Positions 1-9,150 of a stretch of DNA of 64,000 nt are shown here, one piece after another (the stretch's first letter is position 1; every line of letters starts with the position of its first letter). Source of the DNA: Enterobacteriaceae bacterium UBA7338 (GTDB lineage: Bacteria; Pseudomonadota; Gammaproteobacteria; Enterobacterales; Enterobacteriaceae); assembly GCA_002480085.1 (NCBI GenBank), contig DKPJ01000008.1, positions 298,617-362,616 on the forward strand. The letters run 5' to 3'. Below the pieces are notes generated by a model. The model was not told where the DNA came from. It was given only the letters and a program-made list of their open reading frames with translations, and made no database searches. The translations under genes were made by a program, and so were the position numbers.

Positions 1-672
1 GCCCTGCAATACCGTCAGCGGCGTGCGCAGCTCGTGGCTGACGTTGGCAAAGAAGTTACGCCGCGCCCCCTCCAGCTGATGCATCTGGGTGACGTCGCGC
101 GCGACCATCAGCAGCTGCTGCTCGCTGTAGGGCATCACGCGGATCTCCAGATGACGTCCGTTGTTCAGGACCAGGTTGAGCGGTTTAGAGAAAGCTTGTT
201 GCTTAAGATACTGGGTAAATTCGGGATAGCGCAGCAGGTTGAGGATATTCTGGCCGTTATCGTCCGGCCAGCGCAGCCCCAGCAGCTGCTGGGCAAGGCC
301 GTTGCACCAGAAGATCACCCCCTCTTCGGTGGTAAGCACCACCGCATCCGGCAGCGACTCCGCTCCGCTGCGAAAGCGTTTGATCAGGCTGCCCAGCTCG
401 CGGCGACGCTTTTTGTTGCGCAGCTGCATCTGGTGCAGGCCGTAGAGCAGCGGCTCCCAGCTGCCGTGCCCCGGAGGGGGGGTCATGCTGCGGTCCACCC
501 ACAGCCACCAGGAGAGCTGAAGAAGGTTCCAGAAGTGCCAGATCAGTAATCCGGTAACCGAGGCCAGCAGAAACCATGGCAGATAGCCAAACATTGCTCC
601 GAGCACCAGCGCTGGAATACAGCTTAAAAACAGCTCTAAGACCAGCCTTTTCCATGACAGCCGTTCCAGCAC
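1..672 (-). CDS. phoR: Phosphate regulon sensor histidine kinase PhoR (N-terminal part, cut by window edge)
   Basis: Reads from a GTG start at 672 down through the left edge, giving residues 1-224. The N-terminus has two hydrophobic membrane segments, then a charged linker and a PAS domain. The phosphoacceptor motif SHELRTP lies at the edge, with the histidine at residue 213, the E. coli PhoR position. The ATPase domain is outside the window. PhoR phosphorylates PhoB when phosphate is low and dephosphorylates it when phosphate is ample, under control of the Pst transporter and PhoU. It lies 21 bp downstream of phoB on the same strand, the usual phoBR operon. The start follows the family N-terminus (LERLSWK). 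Confidence 0.95.
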   Translation of the reverse strand, partial: MLERLSWKRLVLELFLSCIPALVLGAMFGYLPWFLLASVTGLLIWHFWNLLQLSWWLWVDRSMTPPPGHGSWEPLLYGLHQMQLRNKKRRRELGSLIKRFRSGAESLPDAVVLTTEEGVIFWCNGLAQQLLGLRWPDDNGQNILNLLRYPEFTQYLKQQAFSKPLNLVLNNGRHLEIRVMPYSEQQLLMVARDVTQMHQLEGARRNFFANVSHELRTPLTVLQG

Positions 673-693
673 GGGTCACACTCCAGTCAATTG

Positions 694-1383
694 TTAGAAA
701 CGGGTCGAAAAACGGTAACCCGTGCCGCGAACGGTCTGTACCATACGGTCATGGCCGCTCAGCTCCAGCGCTTTGCGCAGGCGGCGAATATGCACGTCCA
801 CCGTGCGGTCTTCAACGTAGACGTTGGTTCCCCAGACGTGGTTCAGCAGCTGCTCGCGGCTGTAGACGCGCTCAGGATGAGTCATAAAGAAGTGCAGGAG
901 CTTAAACTCCGTTGGCCCCATGTCGAGCGGGTTTTCGCCGGTCATTACCCGGTGGGAGGTGGGATCGAGGCTCAGGCCCTGCATTTCAATCACCTCTTCT
1001 ACCGCCATCGGCGAGATACGGCGCATTACCGCCTTAATACGCGCCACCAGCTCCTTCGGCGAAAAGGGCTTGGTGATGTAATCATCCGCCCCGGTCTCCA
1101 GGCCACGGACGCGATCTTCCTCTTCGCCACGGGCGGTGAGCATCATAACAGGAATATCCCGGGTCAGGGTTTCACGTTTCAGGTGCTTGATAAATTGGAT
1201 GCCGGAGCCGCCGGGCAGCATCCAGTCGAGCAGGATAAGATCGGGCCACGGCTCGTTGAGCTGGTTCACCGCGCTGTCATAATCTTCCGCTTCAACAGGC
1301 TGAAAGCCGTTTTGCTCGAGCACGAAGCAGACCATCTCCCGAATGGGGGCCTCATCCTCTACGACCAGAATACGTCTCGCCAT
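694..1383 (-). CDS. phoB: Phosphate regulon response regulator PhoB
   Basis: 229-aa OmpR/PhoB-type regulator, the same length as in E. coli. The receiver domain (about 1-120) has the acidic pocket at E9/D10, phosphoacceptor D53 (LLDWMLPG) and the conserved lysine in ITKPFSP. The C-terminal winged-helix DNA-binding domain covers about 130-229 (VDVHIRRLRKAL, RGTGYRF). Phospho-PhoB binds Pho boxes and recruits sigma-70 polymerase. First gene of phoBR and divergent from sbcDC; its own promoter carries a Pho box. Likely targets inside this window are phoB itself, phoE and possibly the olsF-like gene. Confidence 0.98.
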   Translation of the reverse strand: MARRILVVEDEAPIREMVCFVLEQNGFQPVEAEDYDSAVNQLNEPWPDLILLDWMLPGGSGIQFIKHLKRETLTRDIPVMMLTARGEEEDRVRGLETGADDYITKPFSPKELVARIKAVMRRISPMAVEEVIEMQGLSLDPTSHRVMTGENPLDMGPTEFKLLHFFMTHPERVYSREQLLNHVWGTNVYVEDRTVDVHIRRLRKALELSGHDRMVQTVRGTGYRFSTRF

Positions 1384-1427
1384 GGTTTGCCCTATATAGT
1401 TGTAATCAATATGTTGCGTCGCATTAT

Positions 1428-1445
1428 GCGTCAGATTTATGACAG
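1428..1445 (-). promoter_or_regulatory. Pho box of the phoBR promoter
   Basis: On the minus strand the 18-mer CTGTCATAAATCTGACGC shows the two 7-bp half sites of a Pho box separated by an AT-rich spacer. A further CATAAAT repeat lies upstream (about 1447-1457), giving the 11-bp periodic array seen at E. coli phoB. A CATAAT -10-like hexamer follows directly (1423-1428). This supports autoregulation of phoBR by PhoB. Confidence 0.85.
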
Positions 1446-1573
1446 ATTTATGAAAAGCGTGAAGGCATTATGAATCTGAAAAATTGCAGATGACACCCGG
1501 AAGACGATCGCCGCTTTCCCGCCGTGCCTAAACGTTTATAATCCGCCTTACGCTTTTTTGCCATGGAACGAAT

Positions 1574-2776
1574 ATGCGCATCCTTCATACCTCTGACTGG
1601 CACCTCGGCCAAAACTTTTACAGCAAAAGCCGGGCCGCTGAACACGCCGCCTTTCTTGACTGGCTGCTGGAGACGGCCCAGGCCCAGCAGGTCGATGCCA
1701 TTATCGTCGCTGGCGACATCTTTGATACCGGCTCGCCCCCCAGCTACGCCCGCGAGCTTTACTACCGCTTCGTGGTTCAGCTCCAGCAGACCGGCTGCCA
1801 CCTGGTGGTGCTGGCGGGTAACCACGACTCGGTTGCCACCCTGAACGAGTCGCGGGAGATCCTCGCCTTTCTCCATACCACCGTGGTGGCGGCGGCGGGC
1901 TGTGCGCCGTTCATCCTCAAACAACGCGATGGCTCGCCCGGAGCGGTCTTCTGCCCGGTGCCGTTTTTACGTCCGCGCGACATCGTCACCAGCCAGGCGG
2001 GCCTCTCCGGCAGCGAGAAGCAGCAGCACCTGCTGGCGGCGATCACCGACTACTACCAGCAGCAGTACCAGCAGGCCTGCGCCCTGCGTGGCGATGCCAC
2101 GCTGCCGATTATCGCCAGCGGCCATCTGACCACCGTCGGGGCCAGCAAAAGCGACGCGGTGCGCGACATCTATATTGGTACCCTGGACGCCTTCCCGGCG
2201 CAAAACTTTCCGCCTGTGGATTACATCGCCCTCGGGCACATTCACCGTCCGCAGGTGATTGGCGGCCAGCAGCATATCCGCTACTGCGGCTCGCCCATTG
2301 CCCTCAGCTTCGACGAAACCGGCAAGGCGAAAAGCGTGAATCTGGTGACCTTTGCCGACGGCAGGCTGACGGACATTACCCCCCTGACCGTGCCGGTCAC
2401 CCAGCAGCTGGCGGTGATCAAGGGCGATCTTGCTGCCATTGCGCAGCAGCTTGAGCAGTGGCGCGACGCTCCCGCCTCGCCGCCGGTGTGGCTCGATATC
2501 GAAATTACCACCGACGACTGGCTGACGGACATGCAGCGCCGTATCCAGGCGATGACTGAGGATCTGCCGGTCGAGGTGCTGCTGGTCCGCCGCAGCCGCG
2601 AGCAGCGCCAGCGAATGATGGCGGGCGAGCTGCGGGAGACTCTCAGCGAGCTGCGCGTAGAGGAGGTATTCGAGCGGCGTCTGGCGTTGGAAGAGCCTGA
2701 CGAGGCGCAGGGCCAGCGGGTCCGCACCCTCTTTAGCGCCACCGTCGAAGAGCTAACCCAGGAGCAAGACGCATGA
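1574..2776 (+). CDS. sbcD: Exonuclease subunit SbcD (Mre11 homologue)
   Basis: 400-aa calcineurin-like metallophosphoesterase. The di-metal site is visible in order: D8-W-H10, G47-D48, G82-N83-H84-D85, the GHL histidine and GHIH near residues 218-221. With SbcC it forms the ATP-dependent nuclease that opens hairpins and cleaves palindromic or protein-blocked DNA ends. The ATG at 1574 matches the family start MRILHTSDWH. The sbcC start codon overlaps its stop (ATGA), so translation is probably coupled. It is divergent from phoB across a 190-bp intergenic region. Confidence 0.97.
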   Translation: MRILHTSDWHLGQNFYSKSRAAEHAAFLDWLLETAQAQQVDAIIVAGDIFDTGSPPSYARELYYRFVVQLQQTGCHLVVLAGNHDSVATLNESREILAFLHTTVVAAAGCAPFILKQRDGSPGAVFCPVPFLRPRDIVTSQAGLSGSEKQQHLLAAITDYYQQQYQQACALRGDATLPIIASGHLTTVGASKSDAVRDIYIGTLDAFPAQNFPPVDYIALGHIHRPQVIGGQQHIRYCGSPIALSFDETGKAKSVNLVTFADGRLTDITPLTVPVTQQLAVIKGDLAAIAQQLEQWRDAPASPPVWLDIEITTDDWLTDMQRRIQAMTEDLPVEVLLVRRSREQRQRMMAGELRETLSELRVEEVFERRLALEEPDEAQGQRVRTLFSATVEELTQEQDA

Positions 2777-5700
2777 AAATTCTTACCCTGCGCCTGAAGA
2801 ACATCAACTCCCTGAAGGGGGAGTGGAAGATCGACTTTACCGCCGAGCCGTTTGCCAGCAACGGCCTGTTCGCCATTACCGGCCCCACCGGGGCGGGGAA
2901 AACCACTCTGCTGGATGCGATCTGCCTTGCGCTCTATCACAAGACGCCCCGCCTGAGCAACGTCTCGCAGTCGCAGAACGACCTAATGACCCGCGATACC
3001 GCCGAGTGTCTCGCCGAGGTGGAGTTTGAGGTGAAAGGCGTGGCCTACCGCGCCTTCTGGAGCCAGAACCGCGCCCGCAGCCAGGCCGGGGGCAATCTTC
3101 AGGTGCCGCGCGTGGAGCTGGCGCTCTGCGCCGACGGCAAAATTCTCGCCGACAAGGTGAAAGACAAGCTGGAGCTGACCGCCACCCTCACCGGGCTGGA
3201 CTACGGTCGCTTTACCCGCTCGATGCTGCTCTCCCAGGGGCAGTTTGCCGCCTTCCTCAATGCTGACCCAAAAGAGCGGGCCGAGCTGCTGGAGGAGCTG
3301 ACCGGCACCGAGATCTACGGCCAGATCTCGGCGATGGTGTTTGAAAAGCACAAGGCGGCGCGCAGCGAGCTGGAGCAGCGCCAGGCCCAGGCCGAAGGCA
3401 TTCAGCTGCTAAGCCCAGAGCAGGCCCAGACGCTAAATGAAAGTTTGCAGGTGCTTACTGACCAGGAGCAGACGCTGGTTGCTGCCCAGCAGCGCGAGCA
3501 GACTTTGCTCCACTGGCTGACGCGCGGCGAGGAGCTGCATGCCGAAGCCACCCGGGCGCAGACCGCGCTAAATACCGCCCAGCAGACGCTGGAGAGCGCC
3601 CGGCCGCAGCTTGCGGCGCTGGAGCAGGCCCGCCCCGCTCTGCAGCTGCGGCCGGTGTGGCAGAGTCTGCAGGAGCAGATCCGTACCCACGGCCAGACCC
3701 AGCGTCAGGCAGAAGAAGTGAATACTCGCTTACAACAGCTGCTAGGCAAACGCAGCCGTATCCGTGCCGCCGCCGACGGGCAGATGAGTACGCTACGGCA
3801 GGAGCAGAAAACGCTGGCCGACTGGCTAACCGTTCACGATCGCTGGCGGCTGTGGCAGAGCGAGCTGACCGGCTGGCGAGCCAGCTTTGCGCAGCAGGCC
3901 GAGGAGAGAAAGCATGCCCTGGCGCTCAGCGCACGCCGGGAAAAGCTGCAGCAGCAGCTGACGGCGCTGAACGCCCCCGCGCTGGATCTGAGCGCCGGGG
4001 CGTTGCAGCAGGCGATAGCCGATCTTGCTCAACAGCGCCCGCTGCGCCAGCGTCTGAACGTGCTGCATGCCAGCTTTGCCCCTCTTCAGCAGCGTATCAA
4101 GCAGCTGCAAAAAACGCTGGCCGAGAGCGAGACTGAGCAGGCAACGCTCAACCAGACCCTGACCCAGCGGCGCCAGGCGTATAAAGAGAAGAATGCGCTG
4201 CTGGCGGAGGTAAAGACGATTTGCGCTCTGGAAGAGCGGATCAAAGGCCTCGAGGCCGAGCGCGAGCGCCTGCGGGCCGGTGAACCCTGCCCGCTCTGCG
4301 GCTCGACCGCCCATCCGGCGGTCGCGGAGTATCAGGCAATGACCGTGGATGCCAACCAGGCCCGGCGCGACACCCTGGAGCGCGAGGTTAAGCAGCTGGC
4401 GGAGAGCGGCGCAGCCCTGCGCGGCCAGCTCGATGCGCTGGTGAAGCAGAGCGAAAAAGATCGCCTCGCTGCCGAAGCCGAAGCGCAGAACGATCTGGCG
4501 CTACGCCAGCAGTGGCGTGAGCTGTGTACCGCGCTCAATATGAGCCTGTCCCCTGAGGATGACGTCAACGGTTGGTTGCAGGCTGAGGAGGCTCGCGAGC
4601 AGCAGCTCTACCGGTTCAGCCAGCGGCTGGCGCTGGAGGAGCAGCTCAACGAGCTACAGCAGCAGGCGACGCATGCCCAGCAGGCCATTGATACCCGCCG
4701 CCAGACCCTGGCGGAGAGTCTGGCCCGGCTCGGCCTGGATCTCCCGGTAGAAGAGGCGGCGGCAGCCTGGTTTGCCGCCCGCGAGGAGGAGTCCCGCCAG
4801 TGGCAGCAGAACCAGACCCAGGCAGCGACGCTCCAGGAGCGCATGGGCCAGCTCCAGCCGCTGCTGGAGACGCTTCCCGCCGACGGCGCGGCCGAAGGCG
4901 ATCCCGTCAGCCTTGACGGCTGGCAGCAGGTGCATCACGACTGCGTCTCTCTCCACGGCCAGGCGCAAACCCTCCAGCAGCAGCTGGCTCTGGAGGCCGG
5001 GCGCGTCTCGCAGCAGCAGGCGCAGTTTGACGCCGCGCTGGCCCAGAGTCCCTTCCCTGACCAGCAGGCATTTCTCGCCGCGTTGCTTGAGGATGGCGAA
5101 CGTCAGCGTCTTGAGCAGCTCCAGCAGTCGCTGGAGAGCCAGCTACAGCAGAGCCAGGCCCTGCTGACCCAGGCCCAGACGGCGCTGGCTACGCACCAGG
5201 GCCAGCCACCTGCCGGACTGAGCGATGAGACCAGCGTTGAGCAGACGCGCGCCGCGCTAAGCGCGCTAGCGCAGCAGCTGCGCGAGAACACTACCCGCCA
5301 GGGGGAGATCCGCCAGCAGCTCAAACAGGACGCCGAGAGCCGCCAGCGCCAGCAGGCGCTTTTGCAGCAGATTGCGGAGGCCACCCGCCAGCTGGCGGAC
5401 TGGAGCTACCTGAACGGGCTGATTGGCTCCAAAGAGGGGGATAAGTTCCGAAAATTTGCCCAGGGGCTGACGCTGGATAATCTGGTCTGGCTGGCGAACA
5501 ACCAGCTCACCCGCCTGCACGGTCGCTATCTGCTCAAGCGGAAGGCGAGCGAGGCGCTGGAGCTGGAGGTGGTGGATACCTGGCAGGCGGATGCGGTACG
5601 CGATACGCGCACCCTCTCCGGCGGGGAGAGCTTCCTCGTCAGCCTTGCGCTGGCGCTGGCGCTCTCGGATCTGGTGAGCCATAAAACCCGTATCGATTCC

Positions 5701-5910
5701 CTATTCCTTGACGAAGGGTTTGGCACACTGGACAGTGAAACGCTGGACACTGCTCTGGATGCCCTCGACGCGCTCAACGCCAGCGGCAAGACCATTGGCG
5801 TGATCAGCCACGTCGAGGCGATGAAGGAGCGGATCCCGGTGCAGATCAAGGTCAGGAAGATCAACGGCCTGGGTTACAGCAAACTCGATGGGAAATATGC
5901 CGTGACGTGA
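2773..5910 (+). CDS. sbcC: Exonuclease subunit SbcC (Rad50 homologue)
   Basis: 1045-aa SMC-like ATPase. The Walker A motif GPTGAGKTT is near residues 38-46. Two long Gln/Glu/Leu-rich coiled-coil arms (about 190-490 and 520-880) flank a zinc hook CPLCG with cysteines at about 506 and 509. The C-terminal half carries the ABC signature (LSGGESF, about 948) and Walker B/D-loop (LFLDEGFGTLD). It closes around DNA and gates the SbcD nuclease. Length and motif order match E. coli SbcC (1048 aa). In E. coli araJ follows; here it is missing and mak converges directly. Confidence 0.97.
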   Translation: MKILTLRLKNINSLKGEWKIDFTAEPFASNGLFAITGPTGAGKTTLLDAICLALYHKTPRLSNVSQSQNDLMTRDTAECLAEVEFEVKGVAYRAFWSQNRARSQAGGNLQVPRVELALCADGKILADKVKDKLELTATLTGLDYGRFTRSMLLSQGQFAAFLNADPKERAELLEELTGTEIYGQISAMVFEKHKAARSELEQRQAQAEGIQLLSPEQAQTLNESLQVLTDQEQTLVAAQQREQTLLHWLTRGEELHAEATRAQTALNTAQQTLESARPQLAALEQARPALQLRPVWQSLQEQIRTHGQTQRQAEEVNTRLQQLLGKRSRIRAAADGQMSTLRQEQKTLADWLTVHDRWRLWQSELTGWRASFAQQAEERKHALALSARREKLQQQLTALNAPALDLSAGALQQAIADLAQQRPLRQRLNVLHASFAPLQQRIKQLQKTLAESETEQATLNQTLTQRRQAYKEKNALLAEVKTICALEERIKGLEAERERLRAGEPCPLCGSTAHPAVAEYQAMTVDANQARRDTLEREVKQLAESGAALRGQLDALVKQSEKDRLAAEAEAQNDLALRQQWRELCTALNMSLSPEDDVNGWLQAEEAREQQLYRFSQRLALEEQLNELQQQATHAQQAIDTRRQTLAESLARLGLDLPVEEAAAAWFAAREEESRQWQQNQTQAATLQERMGQLQPLLETLPADGAAEGDPVSLDGWQQVHHDCVSLHGQAQTLQQQLALEAGRVSQQQAQFDAALAQSPFPDQQAFLAALLEDGERQRLEQLQQSLESQLQQSQALLTQAQTALATHQGQPPAGLSDETSVEQTRAALSALAQQLRENTTRQGEIRQQLKQDAESRQRQQALLQQIAEATRQLADWSYLNGLIGSKEGDKFRKFAQGLTLDNLVWLANNQLTRLHGRYLLKRKASEALELEVVDTWQADAVRDTRTLSGGESFLVSLALALALSDLVSHKTRIDSLFLDEGFGTLDSETLDTALDALDALNASGKTIGVISHVEAMKERIPVQIKVRKINGLGYSKLDGKYAVT

Positions 5911-5914
5911 ATAT

Positions 5915-5945
5915 GCCGGGTGGCGCTACGCTTACCCGGCCTACG
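5915..5945. repeat. REP element
   Basis: Imperfect palindrome beginning GCCGGGTGGCGC and ending CCCGGCCTACG, between the convergent genes sbcC and mak. It is the same family as the other REP copies in this window (11473, 23741, 32823, 49369). Such elements commonly stabilise mRNA 3' ends or bind gyrase. Confidence 0.8.
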
Positions 5946-5973
5946 AAACATGCACTCGTCTGGGAAATTACTT

Positions 5974-6885
5974 TTACTCTTCCAGCGGCCAGAGCCACGC
6001 CGCGCCGCGGACGCCGCTGGAGTCGCCGTGCACCGCCTTGCGGATCGGCGTTTCGCACTCGCCGCCAAACACCCAGTTTTTGATCAGCTGCGGCACGGTT
6101 TTATAGAGCCGGTCGACGTTGCTCATGCCACCGCCGAGGACGATCACGTCCGGATCGAGGATATTGACTACGTGCGCCAGCGACTTCGCCAGCCGCAGCT
6201 CGTAGCGGCTCAGCGCCAGCTCGGCAACGGCGTCCTGCTCGCCCACCAGGCGAATAATCTCGTTGCCCTTCAGCGGCTGGCCGCTCAGGCGGTGGAAATC
6301 CCGGGCAAAACCGGTTCCGGAGATAAAGGTCTCAATGCACCCCTGCTTGCCGCAGTAGCACGGCACCTCCTCCCGGTAACGCAGCTCGTCCTCGTCCATC
6401 CACGGCAGCGGATTATGTCCCCACTCTCCCGCCGTGCCGTTGCCACCTGAATGAGCATGACCGTTAAAGGCGATGCCCGCGCCGCAGCCGGTGCCGATAA
6501 TCACCGCGAAAACGGTCTGCGCCCCGGCCGCCGCGCCGTCGATAGCCTCCGAGACCGCCAGGCAGTTGGCGTCGTTAGCCAGACGCACTTCACGCCCCAG
6601 GCGTTTGCTCAGGTCTCTATCAAAGGGCTGGCCGTTCAGCCAGGTGGAGTTGGCGTTTTTGACCACCCCGGTATAGGGGGAGATAGAGCCGGGGATCCCC
6701 ATCCCCACCGTGCCCTGCTGGCCGGTCTCTCTCTCTGCCATGCCGACCAGCGTGGCGATGGTCTCGATGGTCTGCTGATAGTCGTCACGCGGGGTGGGCA
6801 GGCGGTGGCGGAACAGCTGCTCCCCGCTGTCGCCGAGCGCAATCACCTCTGTCTTGGTACCGCCCAAATCAATACCTATACGCAC
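5974..6885 (-). CDS. mak: Fructokinase Mak (ROK family)
   Basis: 303-aa ROK-family sugar kinase. The N-terminal phosphate loop DLGGTKTE, the catalytic aspartate region NDANC, the GTGCGAG motif and the ROK zinc cluster (CYCGKQGC, about 170-177) are present. It phosphorylates fructose (and mannose weakly) to the 6-phosphate in the cytosol. The open frame extends upstream, but GTG at 6885 is chosen because AAGGAGAT lies 6-7 bases before it and the protein then begins RIGIDLGGTKTE as in E. coli. Convergent with sbcC and divergent from rdgC. Confidence 0.95.
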   Translation of the reverse strand: MRIGIDLGGTKTEVIALGDSGEQLFRHRLPTPRDDYQQTIETIATLVGMAERETGQQGTVGMGIPGSISPYTGVVKNANSTWLNGQPFDRDLSKRLGREVRLANDANCLAVSEAIDGAAAGAQTVFAVIIGTGCGAGIAFNGHAHSGGNGTAGEWGHNPLPWMDEDELRYREEVPCYCGKQGCIETFISGTGFARDFHRLSGQPLKGNEIIRLVGEQDAVAELALSRYELRLAKSLAHVVNILDPDVIVLGGGMSNVDRLYKTVPQLIKNWVFGGECETPIRKAVHGDSSGVRGAAWLWPLEE

Positions 6886-7008
6886 AGCGATCTCCTTATT
6901 TTTAGCAATATCAAGAGAGTAGAACCCCGCCGGGGGATTAGCAATGCAAGCGGCAAGACAATTCGCTATCATGCCCGCTGATTTAACGACAAGGCTGTGG
7001 AAAATATC

Positions 7009-7920
7009 ATGCTGTGGTTCAAAAATTTAATGGTTTACCGTCTCAGCCGCGATATTGCGCTGCGTGCAGAGGAGATGGAAAAACAGTTATCCGCGCTCTC
7101 ATTTACCCCTTGCGGTAGCCAAGATATGGCAAAAACCGGTTGGGTTCCGCCGATGGGCTCACACAGTGATGCGTTGACCCACACCAACAATGGCCAAATC
7201 ATCATTTGCGCCCGTAAAGAAGAGAAGATCCTGCCGTCATCGGTGGTCAAACAGACGCTGGAATCAAAGATTGCCAAGCTGGAGGCCGATCAGGGCCGCA
7301 AGCTGAAGAAGACCGAAAAAGATTCGCTGAAGGATGAGGTACTCCACTCTCTGCTGCCACGTGCCTTCAGCCGCTTCAGCCAGACCATGATGTGGATCGA
7401 TACCGTTAACGGCCTGATTATGGTCGATTGCGCCAGCGCCAAGAAGGCGGAAGATACGCTGGCCCTGCTGCGTAAAAGCCTCGGTTCACTGCCGGTGGTC
7501 CCGCTGACGCTGGAGAACCCTATCGAACTGACTCTGACCGAGTGGGTGCGCAGCGGCAGCGCGGCGCAGGGCTTCCAGATCCAGGACGAGGCGGAGCTGA
7601 AAGCGATCCTCGAAGATGGCGGCGTGATCCGCTGTAAAAAGCAGGATCTGGTGAGCGATGAGATCGCGGTGCACATTGAAGCGGGCAAGCTGGTCACCAA
7701 GCTGGCCCTCGACTGGCAGCAGCGTATTCAGTTTGTGATGTGCGACGACGGCTCGATCAAGCGGCTGAAGTTTGCCGATGAGCTGCGCGATCAAAACGAA
7801 GATATCGATCGGGATGATTTCGCCCAGCGCTTTGACGCGGACTTTATTCTGATGACCGGCGAGCTGGCAGCGCTGGTGCAGAGTCTGGTAGAAGGCCTCG
7901 GCGGCGAAGCGCAGCGCTAA
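7009..7920 (+). CDS. rdgC: Recombination-associated protein RdgC
   Basis: 303-aa RdgC, a ring-shaped dimer that binds double-stranded DNA without strong sequence preference and restrains RecA-promoted strand exchange. Near-identity to the E. coli sequence runs along the whole length (for example PPMGSHSDALTH, the FSRFSQTMMWID block and the C-terminus EGLGGEAQR). The ATG at 7009 (MLWFKNLMVYRL) is chosen over an upstream in-frame GTG at 6997 because it gives the family length exactly. Divergent from mak, convergent with ppnP. Confidence 0.97.
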   Translation: MLWFKNLMVYRLSRDIALRAEEMEKQLSALSFTPCGSQDMAKTGWVPPMGSHSDALTHTNNGQIIICARKEEKILPSSVVKQTLESKIAKLEADQGRKLKKTEKDSLKDEVLHSLLPRAFSRFSQTMMWIDTVNGLIMVDCASAKKAEDTLALLRKSLGSLPVVPLTLENPIELTLTEWVRSGSAAQGFQIQDEAELKAILEDGGVIRCKKQDLVSDEIAVHIEAGKLVTKLALDWQQRIQFVMCDDGSIKRLKFADELRDQNEDIDRDDFAQRFDADFILMTGELAALVQSLVEGLGGEAQR

Positions 7921-7931
7921 GGCAGCAGGCA

Positions 7932-7968
7932 CTGTCCCCTCAATGTAGGGGACAGATGCAGGGGACAG
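7932..7968. repeat. CTGTCCCCT / AGGGGACAG hairpin plus third copy
   Basis: Perfect 9-bp inverted repeat (7932-7940 and 7947-7955) with a 6-nt loop, followed by a third copy AGGGGACAG at 7960-7968. It sits between the convergent rdgC and ppnP stops without a clear T-tract. It may be a factor-dependent terminator or a short dispersed palindrome; repeats of this GGGGACAG type accompany some Y1 (RAYT) transposases in enterobacteria, but no such gene is in the window. Confidence 0.5.
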
Positions 7969-7978
7969 GCAGAGTGCG

Positions 7979-8263
7979 TTACAGGTAGCGGCAGAGGTAG
8001 GCGCTATCTTCAGCCACCTGCAGATGAAATTCGCTATGGCCCGGCACGTTGAACACCTCACCAGCGGAGTAGGTTTTCCATTCGGTTTCACCGGGCAGCA
8101 GCACGTTCAGCGCCCCACTCACCACGGTCATCTCTTCCGGCTGGGCCGTGCCAAAGGTGTACTCACCCTCGGCCATCACGCCTACGCTGGCGCGGCCGGT
8201 GCTGCTGCTGGTAAAACCAATGGATTTCACTTTACCGGAAAAGTATTCGTTACTCTGAAGCAT
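7979..8263 (-). CDS. ppnP: Pyrimidine/purine nucleoside phosphorylase PpnP
   Basis: 94-aa single-domain cupin (formerly YaiE/DUF1255). The fold-defining run from GVMAEGEYTF through PEEMTVVSG to VPGHSEFHLQV is intact and the length equals the E. coli protein. PpnP cleaves a broad range of nucleosides with phosphate to the base and ribose-1-phosphate. Monocistronic, convergent with rdgC; the next upstream gene on the same strand, aroM, is 72 bp away. Confidence 0.95.
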   Translation of the reverse strand: MLQSNEYFSGKVKSIGFTSSSTGRASVGVMAEGEYTFGTAQPEEMTVVSGALNVLLPGETEWKTYSAGEVFNVPGHSEFHLQVAEDSAYLCRYL

Positions 8264-8335
8264 GGGTGGCCCTTATAAATAAGTGTATGGAAAATCACTA
8301 TAGGGGCCAGCCTTCCTCCCTGTCACGCAAAATCG

Positions 8336-9013
8336 CTACACCAGCAGCTCAGAGGCCAGACGGGCAACCAGCACGTTAGAGAGCAGCACCGGCACGTCCA
8401 GTGCGCTTTGCAGCAGGTCGCGGTGTCGCTGGTGGTAGCCCAGGCAGTCCATGATCAGTACGCTGGCGCCCTTATCAATTAAAACCCGGCCTGCGGCAAT
8501 CAGCTCGTCATCGCTGCCGTGCAGCGTGCTGGCTACTTCATAGTAGGGTTCGACTGAGAGCTGCTGCCACTTTTTCATCTGTGCTTCAAGCAGCTCCGGC
8601 AGCGGTACGATGACGCCTACCTGATGCCCCTCGACAATGGAGGAGATCAGCGGCGGAATAATGCGCTGCGGCTCCAGCAGGATCGCGTTACGCGCGGAAA
8701 GGCCGGTAAAGTGTTCGGTGCTCATCAGCAGGATGACGTCGTAGTTCTGCTTGTCGATGACGCTGATAACCGCTTGCAGATCGCGCTCTATTTTCTTACG
8801 TGAAACCTGGGCTACCTCACCGTTGTTAAGCAGGGCGTGGACTGGCCTCTCACCCGGCTCGACAGCGTAATCCTCGTAAACATCCTGGGGATCCATTTTG
8901 CCCAGTAGACTGATTTGGGTAATGTGCTGTACATCGATATGCTCGGTCAGGAGCGGCAGCACAGCATCTACAGGCACCACACCAATGGTGAGGATCGCCA
9001 GGGTTGCACTCAT
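8336..9013 (-). CDS. aroM: AroM protein
   Basis: 225-aa member of the AroM family, the same length as in E. coli. Its function is unknown; the name comes from TyrR-linked co-regulation with aroL. The sequence shows an Asp/Glu racemase-like alpha/beta organisation with LLSTEHFTG-like and LIMDCLGYHQ segments, but I cannot point to a proven active site. It is the distal gene of aroL-yaiA-aroM, separated from yaiA by 137 bp containing a 10-bp inverted repeat. Confidence 0.92.
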   Translation of the reverse strand: MSATLAILTIGVVPVDAVLPLLTEHIDVQHITQISLLGKMDPQDVYEDYAVEPGERPVHALLNNGEVAQVSRKKIERDLQAVISVIDKQNYDVILLMSTEHFTGLSARNAILLEPQRIIPPLISSIVEGHQVGVIVPLPELLEAQMKKWQQLSVEPYYEVASTLHGSDDELIAAGRVLIDKGASVLIMDCLGYHQRHRDLLQSALDVPVLLSNVLVARLASELLV

Positions 9014-9101
9014 CTTTCTTCCGCCTTACTTACGTCTGTTTTTTTTGTTTTTTGCTTTCAATACTGACACATGCTCTCATAACGGCGTCGCGATCCTCAA
9101 C

Positions 9102-9142
9102 CTCCCGCTTCCTAATTACTGTCTGAATTTATGAAGCGGGAG
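9102..9142. repeat. Perfect 10-bp inverted repeat between yaiA and aroM
   Basis: CTCCCGCTTC (9102-9111) pairs with GAAGCGGGAG (9133-9142) around a 21-nt AT-rich loop. Neither side has a run of T, so it does not look like a simple intrinsic terminator. It lies inside the aroL-yaiA-aroM transcription unit and may be an RNA-processing or stabilising stem that lowers aroM expression relative to aroL. Confidence 0.55.
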
Positions 9143-9150
9143 AGCCTGTA

